From an uncultured Clostridia bacterium (GTDB taxonomy: Bacteria; Bacillota; Clostridia; Lachnospirales; Anaerotignaceae), in contig CALWRF010000003.1 of assembly GCA_944383885.1 (NCBI GenBank), positions 1 through 64,000 of the forward strand: a DNA stretch of 64,000 nt, in the 5' to 3' direction. Below the pieces are notes generated by a model, which saw only the letters and a list, made by a program, of their open reading frames with translations, did no database searches and was not told where the DNA came from. Of this stretch, positions 33,058-41,100 are shown piece after piece. Made by a program: the position numbers and the translations under genes. The first letter of the stretch is position 1. The number at the start of each line of letters is the position of its first letter.

Positions 33058-34143
33058 ATGGCAAACTTTACATTCCAGTACCTTCCATGTTATACAGTAG
33101 GACCTGACGCTTACGAAAGAGTTCCTGAAGTATGCGGTAAGTACGGCAAAAAAGCTGTAGCTGTAGGCGGTCACAGAGCACTTGCAGCAGCTAAACCTTT
33201 TATTGAAAAAGCAATAAAGGATTCCGGCATTGAAATTATAGACTATGTTTGGTACGGCGGCGAAGCTTCATTGGAAAATGCCGAAATGGTAGCTAACACA
33301 GAAAGCTATAAAAACGCTGATATGGTATTTGCTTTCGGCGGCGGCAAAGCTCTTGATACATGCAAATACGCTTGTGCTATTATCGACAAAAAACCTTTAT
33401 TTACATTCCCTACAATAGCGGCTACATGTGCTCCTGCTTCAGCTGAGGCTATTATGTACTATCCAAACGGCGAAGCAAGAGATACATACCAGTGCGGCAG
33501 ACCTGCTGAGCACATTTTCATCAATACAGATATTATCGCTCAGGCTCCTGACCTTTATCTCTGGGCAGGCATTGGCGATACAATGGCTAAGCACTTTGAA
33601 ACAGAACTTGCTGCAAGGGACAGAAAAGTTTCATACAAACAGGCTCTTGGTGTTGAAATCGGTACAATGTGCTACAAACCTCTTGTTAAATACGGCGCTA
33701 AGGCTATTGAGGACTGCAAAAACAACACATCTTCAGAAGAACTTGAGCAGATTGCACTTACAAACATTATAACAACAGGCACTGTTTCAGCTCTTGTTGG
33801 TGTTACAATCAATTCAAACATAGCTCATTCACTTTGCTACGGTCTTACAGTTCTTCCTCAGGTAGAAAAGAACCACCTTCATGGCGAAATAGTTTCTTAC
33901 TGCACACTTGTGCTTCTTTTCGCTGACGGACAGGACGATAAGGTAGACGAGCTTTATCCTCTTTACAAAGCAATCAACCTTCCTACAAAACTTTCAGACC
34001 TTGAAGTAAAGAGAGAAGAATTAGGACCAGTTATTGAAAAAGCCCTTTCTGTTGAGGATATTAAATTTGTTCCTTATAAAGTTACAGACAAAATGCTCTT
34101 CGACGCAATAGATAAACTTGAGGAATACAACAAAACACACTAA
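33058..34143 (+). CDS. Iron-containing alcohol dehydrogenase, glycerol-dehydrogenase-like
   Basis: 361 residues. NAD-binding FAFGGGKALDTCKYA (about 91-105) and FTFPTIAATCAPASAEA, then metal ligands: Asp in INTDIIAQAPDLYLWAGIGD and His in NSNIAHSLCYG and HLHGEIVSY. The family includes glycerol dehydrogenase and the 2-oxoacid reductase HcxA (YbdH). Codon use is that of a highly expressed gene. It is divergent from the FadR/UxaA/LarA-like operon, so it may reduce a 2-oxoacid or aldehyde of that pathway. A paralogue at 49794-50888 shares the same C-terminal LEEYNKTH. Confidence 0.88.
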   Translation: MANFTFQYLPCYTVGPDAYERVPEVCGKYGKKAVAVGGHRALAAAKPFIEKAIKDSGIEIIDYVWYGGEASLENAEMVANTESYKNADMVFAFGGGKALDTCKYACAIIDKKPLFTFPTIAATCAPASAEAIMYYPNGEARDTYQCGRPAEHIFINTDIIAQAPDLYLWAGIGDTMAKHFETELAARDRKVSYKQALGVEIGTMCYKPLVKYGAKAIEDCKNNTSSEELEQIALTNIITTGTVSALVGVTINSNIAHSLCYGLTVLPQVEKNHLHGEIVSYCTLVLLFADGQDDKVDELYPLYKAINLPTKLSDLEVKREELGPVIEKALSVEDIKFVPYKVTDKMLFDAIDKLEEYNKTH

Positions 34144-34153
34144 TTAAAAATTT

Positions 34154-34184
34154 AAGGCGCTCCTTTTTAAGGCGCGCCTTTTTT
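34154..34184 (+). terminator. Terminator of the first alcohol dehydrogenase
   Basis: AAGGCGC pairs with GCGCCTT, followed by TTTT, 11 bases past the stop codon. Confidence 0.85.
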
Positions 34185-34240
34185 GTATAAAACAGCATAA
34201 AAAAAGAGGATTATGCAATCCTCAGTTTTTATTAATACAT

Positions 34241-34615
34241 TTAATTATTATTATCTTTCCGGTCTTTTTTGCCTCTGCTTTTAATAGTCCTGCCTAAATT
34301 TGCCCCTGTATACATGCCGATAAAAACAAATATAATATATATAAATCCTACTACGGCAATAGATGTGCTCTTATAGTACACTATCTGCGGTATATACAAA
34401 ACAAGCATTATAAATATATAAACAAAGCTCATACCGTTTTTAACGCCGTAAACAAAAGCCAATATAAGGCACGAGAGCGGAATAATGAGCGATACCAATA
34501 AGTTTAATCCAAAAGACTCTTTAACACTTGTAAAAACCGATGGTATAAAAGGAACAATATAATAAGCTGCTGCCATTATAATTATATATGGCGCAAAAGT
34601 CTTTAATTTTTCCAT
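34241..34615 (-). CDS. Small four-helix membrane protein
   Basis: 124 residues with four predicted membrane segments (about 7-29, 36-56, 62-80, 86-108) and a basic cytoplasmic tail (RTIKSRGKKDRKDNNN). No conserved motif is recognised. It follows the radical SAM gene by 23 bases on the same strand and is probably co-transcribed with it, so the two may act together at the membrane. Function unknown. Confidence 0.75.
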   Translation of the reverse strand: MEKLKTFAPYIIIMAAAYYIVPFIPSVFTSVKESFGLNLLVSLIIPLSCLILAFVYGVKNGMSFVYIFIMLVLYIPQIVYYKSTSIAVVGFIYIIFVFIGMYTGANLGRTIKSRGKKDRKDNNN

Positions 34616-34638
34616 TATTCCACCCCATTTATATAATA

Positions 34639-36060
34639 TCAGGCGTTTTTAACCTGGCTTTTTTCTTCCTGCTGTTCGTTGGTATATTTTGTGCCGCTGA
34701 AATGCTTATTATTCGCCCAAATCTCATCTGCTTTTTGTTTCCAATGTTCAGAATAAATACGGCATTTTCCGCATAAATGTTCCACAGTTTCAGGCGATTC
34801 AAGGTCAGTTGACTTAGCGCCGCATTCATGAACCATTTCTATAAGCTTTTCTGGATTTTCAAGCATAGGGCATGGTCTTAAATGATTGCTGTTAAACGGC
34901 TGGTTATCGTGATAAGCCATAAAAAGCGGCTGTTTAAGCGCGTCAAGGAGTGAAACCTCATTTATATTGGCGCCTGAGTAATGTATAAACACACAAGGCT
35001 CGCAGTCGCCGTTAGCGTTAATATGGAAGTAATTCCTTCCGCCAGCTATGCATCCGCCTACATACTCGCCATCGTTTTGGAAGTCAAAAGTAAATATAAG
35101 CTTATCGCTGTTTTCAGAACGTATTTCCCTTACCCTGTGATACATGTATTCCCTCTGCTCCGGCATTAAAAGAAGCTCCTCTGCGGCGCTGTTTCCAACC
35201 GGCATATAATGGAAATACCAAATATAGCGGCAGCCTTTTTCTATAACCATATCAAGGAAATCATCGCTTGTAACTGTTTTATAGTTTTTGCTTGTATAGC
35301 ATACTGAAAGACCAAAAAGCTGACCGTATTTTTTAAGCAGCTCCATGGCATGCATAACTTTCTCAAATACGCCCTGACCCCTTCTTGAGTCGTTTACATC
35401 ATCAAACCCTTCAAGGCTTAATGAAAGCGATAAATTTCCAACTTTATCCATTTCTTTGCAGAATTCATCATCAACAAGAGTGCCGTTTGTAAAAGCACTG
35501 AACTCACAGTCATGGTGTTTTTTGCAAAGTTTAATAATATCATCTTTTCTAACTAAAGGCTCGCCGCCTGTAAGCATGTAAAAATAAATTCCAAGCTTTT
35601 TGCCCTGAGTTACTATATCGTCAAGTTTTTCAAAAGAAAGATTCAGCTTATTGCCGTATTCAGCCGCCCAGCAGCCAGTGCAATGCAGGTTGCACGCAGA
35701 TGTAGGGTCCATAAGTATAAGCCACGGGATATTGCATTTATGTATCTCCCTCATGTGCCTTATAGTTTTTGTCCCATTGAAAGCAGCCTCATAACCCAGA
35801 TTAAGTGCTGTCATTTTAACAACATTAGGACTTAACTCAGCTAAAAGCTTATCAATATATTTAAGCCACTTGCTGTCTTTATTCGTTATTGTTTTTCGTA
35901 TAGCGTCATAAGTGCTTTGTTTGAAGTTGTCACCCATATATTTTTCTGTCAGGTCAACAATCTTAATCAGGTTTTTGTCTCTGTCTTTTCCAATATACTT
36001 AAGAGTGCTGTCTATGGCTGCGGAGTATGCAAGCCTTGCTGCTGAATGTGATAAACTCAT
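34639..36060 (-). CDS. Radical SAM protein with N-terminal helical domain and SPASM-like C-terminus
   Basis: 473 residues. A ~110-residue helical N-terminal region precedes the radical SAM core with the cluster motif CNLHCTGC in LILMDPTSACNLHCTGCWAAEYG, then TGGEPLVRKDD and LSLSLEG. The C-terminal part has further Cys (GGCIAGG, CEPC, RPCPML, LCGKCRIY), which fits one or two extra Fe-S clusters. SPASM proteins usually modify peptides or proteins, but no precursor peptide is visible nearby. Co-oriented with a small membrane protein. This type is widespread and uncharacterised in clostridia. Confidence 0.85.
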   Translation of the reverse strand: MSLSHSAARLAYSAAIDSTLKYIGKDRDKNLIKIVDLTEKYMGDNFKQSTYDAIRKTITNKDSKWLKYIDKLLAELSPNVVKMTALNLGYEAAFNGTKTIRHMREIHKCNIPWLILMDPTSACNLHCTGCWAAEYGNKLNLSFEKLDDIVTQGKKLGIYFYMLTGGEPLVRKDDIIKLCKKHHDCEFSAFTNGTLVDDEFCKEMDKVGNLSLSLSLEGFDDVNDSRRGQGVFEKVMHAMELLKKYGQLFGLSVCYTSKNYKTVTSDDFLDMVIEKGCRYIWYFHYMPVGNSAAEELLLMPEQREYMYHRVREIRSENSDKLIFTFDFQNDGEYVGGCIAGGRNYFHINANGDCEPCVFIHYSGANINEVSLLDALKQPLFMAYHDNQPFNSNHLRPCPMLENPEKLIEMVHECGAKSTDLESPETVEHLCGKCRIYSEHWKQKADEIWANNKHFSGTKYTNEQQEEKSQVKNA

Positions 36061-36265
36061 AACTTAACGCCTCCCTTTGTTTTACGGCTGTAATCCGCCT
36101 TTATCTGCTCTGCCGTATAAATTCGGCAAAGCATTTTTAAAATTTATCACTTTAAACAGTGAATTAATATTAAAATTGATAACAATATTCATACTACTAT
36201 ATAATAACATATTATGTAATAAATTTACATAATTATTTTAAAATCATAAATAAAAAATTATAATT

Positions 36266-37114
36266 TTATATTTTAGTAAGGTATCCTAAAAATTTTTCAA
36301 AATTAACACCGTCATTAACATTAATATCGTATTTTGCGGTATCCTCAACAGACATATATATGAACTCCGCTGCTGTTTCAACGGCACTTTCAACAGAAAA
36401 CCCGCGTACAGCCATAGCCGAAACAATTGATGACATAATATCACCTGTGCCGGAATATCCGCCTTTAAGCTTTTCTTTTTTAACAATGCTTACGCCGTTT
36501 TTTGATACTATAATGTTGTTAATAAACTTTTTATCCCTTTCAGTTGTATTTACACCAGTTATAACAACATCAGCGTGTATTTTAAGTGAAAAATCTTCTG
36601 CCGCGCGTATAATTTCATCTATCCTGTCTGTTTTGTCACTATTAGTAAAATTTAATGGACTTAACCCGCTTAAAAGACAAAGCTCCGTTACATTAGGCAG
36701 CACAATATCAGCTTTTGACGCCAGATAGAGCAATTTATCTCTCAGCCCAGATGTATAATTTTCATAAGGCGCATTTTCATCTCCCATAACAGGGTCAAGT
36801 ATAAATAATGTGTTTGGCTTTTTAAAACTTTCCACTACATTTATAACTTCATCAGCCTGTTTTTCAGCGGATAAAAAGCCGGAATATATTGCATCAAAGC
36901 AAAAGCCAAGTTCAAGCCATTTATCTGCTATAAACCGCATTTCTTCTGTCAGTTCTTTAATGTAAAAACTGCTGTAACAAGTTTGGTTTGAAAGCACTGA
37001 TGTAGGCATGGGGCAGGCTTGTGTCTTTAAAGCCGAAATAATAGGTATAGCGGCTGTTAAAGAGCACTTGCCAAAACCTGATATGTCGTTAATTACAGCA
37101 ATCTTTTTTATCAT
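36266..37114 (-). CDS. Pyridoxamine/pyridoxal kinase (PfkB superfamily)
   Basis: 282 residues. N-terminal VINDISGFGKCSLTAAIPIISALK is typical of PdxK/PdxY, FILDPVMGD gives the nucleotide-site block, and GGYSGTGDIMSSIV carries the catalytic Asp (GTGD). It phosphorylates pyridoxal or pyridoxamine for vitamin B6 salvage in the cytoplasm. It follows the MATE gene by two bases and is probably co-transcribed with it from the promoter at 38584-38611. The transporter link may be incidental. Confidence 0.9.
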   Translation of the reverse strand: MIKKIAVINDISGFGKCSLTAAIPIISALKTQACPMPTSVLSNQTCYSSFYIKELTEEMRFIADKWLELGFCFDAIYSGFLSAEKQADEVINVVESFKKPNTLFILDPVMGDENAPYENYTSGLRDKLLYLASKADIVLPNVTELCLLSGLSPLNFTNSDKTDRIDEIIRAAEDFSLKIHADVVITGVNTTERDKKFINNIIVSKNGVSIVKKEKLKGGYSGTGDIMSSIVSAMAVRGFSVESAVETAAEFIYMSVEDTAKYDINVNDGVNFEKFLGYLTKI

Positions 37115-37116
37115 AT

Positions 37117-38472
37117 TTAAACCACCATTTCGTCAGATTTCATTCCTGCTTTGTCTGATAAAACATAAACTTTGTAGAATATAAGGCTTACAGCCATGCC
37201 TGCTACCCAGCCAAACGGCCAAGAGAGCCAAATTCCTGTTTCTTCAAAGAATATAACAAGTATGTAAGAAAGAGCAACTCTTAATATAAGGTCTGTAAAT
37301 GTAGAAATCATAAACGCCACCATTTTTCCGGTACCCCTTAATGTTCCGTCGCTTAAAACCTTTATACCCACAATAACATAAAACGGCGCTACAATGCGCA
37401 TAAACATAACGCCTACATGTATAACTCTCGTTTCCTGCGCTGCCACAAAAAGCGTCATAAACTGCGAAGCAAAAACCACATAAGCAACAGCTATTGTTGC
37501 CGCAATGGCTGTCATCATTTTAAGCCCGGCTTTAAAGCCCTGATGCACTCTGTCCATACGTCCGGCGCCGTAATTCTGCGCGGCAAAGCTTGATATGCCG
37601 CTTCCAAGGGTGGTAACGCATACAACGGCAAATGTATTAAGCTTAATGGCTGCTGAGTATCCGGCAATAACATCTGAGCCGAAACCGTTTACAAGCGCCT
37701 GAATAAATATAGTTCCTACAGAAACAAAGCTCTGCTGCAAAATACTCGGTATGGCTACAGACATAAGCCTTTTTAATATATTGCCCGAAAATATTTTAGG
37801 CTTATCTTCTGTTTTAAAAAGCGCCACCCTGCGCATAAGCACAACAAATGCCAAAAGCGCCGCTATTGACTGGGCGATAAACGTAGCCCATGCCAAACCG
37901 GCTATGCCCATGCCAAGGTTTACAGCCATAAATATATCAAGGAATACATTTCCTATTGAAGAACAAATAAGGAAATACAGCGGCGTTTTGCTGTCTCCCA
38001 ATGCGGCAAATACACCGGTGCATATATTATACATTATAAGGGAGAAAAGCCCAAATATGTATATATCAAGATAAGTTTTAGCCCCGTCAAATATATTCTG
38101 CGGCGTGTTAAGGGCATTAAGCATGAAAGAACTCATTAAAATACCAAAAACCGTAAGTACCGCCGCCATAGCAAGGGCTGTAACAAGTGAAGTATACACA
38201 GCCGATTTCATGGCAGATATTTTTTTGCTGCCAAAATACTGACTTATAATAACCGAACAGCCAGTATTAAGCCCAACAGCTATAGCCATAATAACCATTG
38301 TTACAGGGTATGAGGCGCCTATAGCCGCCAAAGCGTCCGTACCTACAAATTTTCCCGCAATTATGCTGTCTGCCATGTTGTAAAACTGCTGGAAAGCAGC
38401 ACTTACAAGCAGCGGTGCGGAAAACGCCAGAAGAGTTTTTCCGGGGGAACCGGTAGTTAAATCCTTAATCAA
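37117..38472 (-). CDS. MATE-family efflux transporter
   Basis: 451 residues, 12 predicted membrane helices in two repeats. Family features are LLVSAAFQQFYNMADSIIAGKFVG at the start, AVGLNTGCSVIISQYFGSKK and LGSGISSFAAQNYGAGRMDRV in the second half. It exports cationic compounds or metabolites using a Na+ or H+ gradient. Substrate unknown. A second MATE (53281-54681) is only distantly alike. It is the first gene of a two-gene unit with the pyridoxamine kinase. Confidence 0.93.
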   Translation of the reverse strand: MIKDLTTGSPGKTLLAFSAPLLVSAAFQQFYNMADSIIAGKFVGTDALAAIGASYPVTMVIMAIAVGLNTGCSVIISQYFGSKKISAMKSAVYTSLVTALAMAAVLTVFGILMSSFMLNALNTPQNIFDGAKTYLDIYIFGLFSLIMYNICTGVFAALGDSKTPLYFLICSSIGNVFLDIFMAVNLGMGIAGLAWATFIAQSIAALLAFVVLMRRVALFKTEDKPKIFSGNILKRLMSVAIPSILQQSFVSVGTIFIQALVNGFGSDVIAGYSAAIKLNTFAVVCVTTLGSGISSFAAQNYGAGRMDRVHQGFKAGLKMMTAIAATIAVAYVVFASQFMTLFVAAQETRVIHVGVMFMRIVAPFYVIVGIKVLSDGTLRGTGKMVAFMISTFTDLILRVALSYILVIFFEETGIWLSWPFGWVAGMAVSLIFYKVYVLSDKAGMKSDEMVV

Positions 38473-38583
38473 TGCCTATCACCTCTTATTAATTTTTTGC
38501 CTGTATGCTTTGCCTTAAAATTAAAGACCGCATATAAGCTAAGACGGCATTTGACATAAGTGCTGTCTTTCTTTTTGTTATAT

Positions 38584-38611
38584 ATTTTAGCACTAAAAAT
38601 CTATTTATCAA
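38584..38611 (-). promoter_or_regulatory. Promoter of the MATE-pyridoxamine kinase unit
   Basis: TTGATA, 16-bp spacer, TAAAAT on the minus strand; leader of about 105 bases. Confidence 0.55.
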
Positions 38612-38719
38612 GACAAAATCACAAAAAAACCGTATTTTTTCGGTATAAATAACCGGCTTTTTTAATATATATGCATAACTCTTAATTTATCAACATAAAA
38701 TTACTATAAATATAGAGCT

Positions 38720-39268
38720 TTATTTTTGTTCACTTTGTATTTTTATGTAGTCAAATATTTTATCTGCTCTTGTGAATATGCCATATAATTTTTTTACCCT
38801 TTCGGATACAAAGCCGCCTTTTTCAGCCTTATTTATAAGTTCCTCCAAAGCGTCATAATATCCGTTAATACTGTAAAGGGCTATAGGCTTGTTAATCTCG
38901 CCTAACTGCTTCATTACAAGAGTCACAAAAAACTCGTCAAATGTTCCTATGCCGCCGGGGAGAATAACAAATGCGTCGGCTTCTTTAATTAACAGGTTTT
39001 TTCTTTCATTTATTGTTTCTGTAAATATAATATTCCCATAATCCTTAATTAAAACACCCGGCATGTCAAAATATTTTGGCGCAATGCCCGTAATTTTTCC
39101 GGAATTATCCATTACACCGCGCGCGGCAGCTCCCATAAGCCCTGTACAGCCGCCGCCGAAAACCATTGTATGCCCGTTTTTAGCCAGTAAAGCCCCAAAC
39201 TCGTAGCTTTTTTCAATATATATGCTGTCAATATCCTCTTTTGAGGCGCCGTATACGCATATTTTCAT
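38720..39268 (-). CDS. LOG-family protein (nucleoside 5'-monophosphate phosphoribohydrolase type)
   Basis: 182 residues with the full family signature: GGGCTGLMGAAARG (about 39-52) and PGGIGTFDEFF (about 103-113), the PGGxGTxxE catalytic motif. Relatives release the base from N6-modified AMP or other nucleotides; in bacteria the physiological role is often unclear. Single gene, cytoplasmic. RBS GGAGAGG. Confidence 0.9.
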   Translation of the reverse strand: MKICVYGASKEDIDSIYIEKSYEFGALLAKNGHTMVFGGGCTGLMGAAARGVMDNSGKITGIAPKYFDMPGVLIKDYGNIIFTETINERKNLLIKEADAFVILPGGIGTFDEFFVTLVMKQLGEINKPIALYSINGYYDALEELINKAEKGGFVSERVKKLYGIFTRADKIFDYIKIQSEQK

Positions 39269-39371
39269 TTTTAACCTCTCCTTTCATTTGCTGCGCTGAA
39301 TATTATTATATTATTTTATCATTTCATATCACGGCTAACAACACCGCGTAATTAAATTGCGCCTGCCGCAC

Positions 39372-39400
39372 TTGAAAATATTGCCGCAGGAATATAAAAT
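39372..39400 (+). promoter_or_regulatory. Promoter of the rRNA methyltransferase gene
   Basis: TTGAAA, 17-bp spacer, TAAAAT. An imperfect inverted repeat (CCTGCCGCA and TGCCGCAGG) overlaps the -35 box and spacer. Confidence 0.6.
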
Positions 39401-39441
39401 ATTATTAAAATATTAAAATTATACGTAAAAGGAGAATTAAT

Positions 39442-40644
39442 ATGGATAAACCTTGCGCTGTACTTAAAAAAGGTGAAGGCCGAGCCTTTAAAGCCGGCGG
39501 TTTATGGATATACGACAACGAAATAGACACTTTTTCCGGAAATTTTGATAACGGCGATATAATATGCGTCAGAGATTTTGACGGCTACCCTCTTGGTCAG
39601 GGTTTTGTTAACCGCAATTCAAAAATCACAATCCGTATGCTTACCAAAGATATAAACCGCACCATAGATGATGAATTTATATTTACAAGGGTAAAAAACG
39701 CCTACGACTACCGCAAAAGAGTGACAGATATGTCCAGCTGCCGCTTAATATTCAGCGAGGCGGATTACCTGCCGGGCATTGTGGTAGATAAATACTCCGA
39801 TGTTCTTGTTGTGGAGTCTTTAAGCCTTGGCATAGACCGGCTTAAAATTAAAATCATTGATTTTATTAAACAGCTTCTTGCCAGCGACGGCACAATTGTT
39901 AAAGGCGTTTATGAAAGAAGCGACGCCAAAGTCCGTGAATTAGAGGGCATGGAGCGTTATAAAGGTTTTATAGGCGCAGGCTTTGATACTAAAGTCCAAA
40001 TTATTGAAAACGGCGTTAAATACATAGTAGATGTTGAGGACGGGCAGAAAACCGGCTTTTTCTTAGACCAAAAATACAACCGCCTTGCAATACATAAGCT
40101 CTGCAAAGACCTTGATGTGCTTGACTGCTTTACCCACACCGGTTCTTTTGCCCTTAATGCCGGCATTGCCGGAGCCAAAAGCGTTTTAGGCGTAGACGCA
40201 TCGCAGTTAGCTGTTAATCAGGCACGGGAAAACGCTGTATTGAACAATTTGCAGAATACAGTAAAATTTCAATGCTGTGATGTGTTTGATTTGCTTCCGA
40301 AACTTGAAAGTGAAGGCAGAAAATTTGATATGGTAATACTTGACCCTCCGGCTTTTACAAAATCACGCAATTCTGTTAAAAACGCCGTTAAAGGCTACCG
40401 TGAAATTAATCTTCGCGCTATGAAAATTATTAAAGAAAACGGATTTCTTGTTACCTGCTCCTGCTCTCATTTTATGACTTATGAGCTTTTTACCCAAACA
40501 ATATCTCAGGCGGCTAAAAATGTCCACCGCAGATTAAGGCAGATAGAATACCGCACACAGGCGCCCGACCACCCTATACTCTGGTCGGCTGACGAGTCTT
40601 ATTATTTAAAATTTTATATCTTCCAGGTGCGGAATGATATATAA
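39442..40644 (+). CDS. Class I SAM-dependent rRNA methyltransferase (RlmI/RlmK-like, PUA domain)
   Basis: 400 residues: N-terminal PUA domain (about 1-75, AVLKKGEGRAFKAGGLWIYDNEI), an RlmI-type middle, and a Rossmann methylase with DVLDCFTHTGSFALNAG (about 230-246), LDPPAFTKSR and CSCSHFMTYELF. Family members methylate C5 of a cytosine in 23S rRNA. No Cys is present in the LDPPAF motif; the Cys-containing VTCSCSH segment is the usual catalytic one. Complete gene with its own promoter. Confidence 0.9.
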   Translation: MDKPCAVLKKGEGRAFKAGGLWIYDNEIDTFSGNFDNGDIICVRDFDGYPLGQGFVNRNSKITIRMLTKDINRTIDDEFIFTRVKNAYDYRKRVTDMSSCRLIFSEADYLPGIVVDKYSDVLVVESLSLGIDRLKIKIIDFIKQLLASDGTIVKGVYERSDAKVRELEGMERYKGFIGAGFDTKVQIIENGVKYIVDVEDGQKTGFFLDQKYNRLAIHKLCKDLDVLDCFTHTGSFALNAGIAGAKSVLGVDASQLAVNQARENAVLNNLQNTVKFQCCDVFDLLPKLESEGRKFDMVILDPPAFTKSRNSVKNAVKGYREINLRAMKIIKENGFLVTCSCSHFMTYELFTQTISQAAKNVHRRLRQIEYRTQAPDHPILWSADESYYLKFYIFQVRNDI

Positions 40645-40742
40645 CCAATGCCTTTATTTCAGGCTTTTACGCCTGAATGCCTTATTTCCATTATTTCCAT
40701 TATTTACAACATATATTTTATACCGGCTTTTATATTAGCAGT

Positions 40743-40774
40743 AAAAAGGCGCTCCGATTATGGGGCGCCTTTTT
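40743..40774 (+). terminator. Terminator downstream of the rRNA methyltransferase
   Basis: AAAAAGGCGC pairs with GCGCCTTTTT around TCCGATTATGGG, about 100 bases past the stop codon. Confidence 0.8.
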
Positions 40775-41040
40775 GTGTGTGGTGGTTATTATTTTATTTA
40801 AAAGGGGTTTTTATATGGAAACTAAACATATTATTTATCGTTTCTATTAACATAATACAGGAATATTATGTATAAAATATATTTATTTTTTTAATAAATT
40901 GTAAATTTCCGGTTTTAGACCGTTAATTTTATAATCATGCGCATAAATCCGGTAGGTTTATTATTTTTTAATACAAAATGCCTGCCGCGTTATAACATGT
41001 ATTTTAGCGTAAGTTTTATATGCCGCATACAACACGTACG

Positions 41041-41069
41041 CAAAAAAAAGGGACTCCTTACGGAGTCCC
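41041..41069 (-). terminator. Strong terminator of the S-layer-like gene
   Basis: GGGACTCC pairs with GGAGTCCC (4-nt loop), followed by eight T on the minus strand, about 30 bases past the stop codon. Confidence 0.95.
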
Positions 41070-41100
41070 CTGATAACTAATTAATCTATTCAGTTAAGAA

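Larger units (their letters stand above)
40645..41100. other. Intergenic stretch between convergent genes
   Basis: It contains a small hairpin right after the methylase stop (TTCAGGC/GCCTGAA), a terminator at 40743-40774, AT-rich sequence, and the terminator of the surface-protein gene at 41041-41069. A 75-codon plus-strand frame here spans the terminator and is not credible. Confidence 0.7.

Noticed and set aside
40648..40875. 75-codon hydrophobic frame after the rRNA methyltransferase
   Set aside because: It runs across a terminator hairpin and has no ribosome site.
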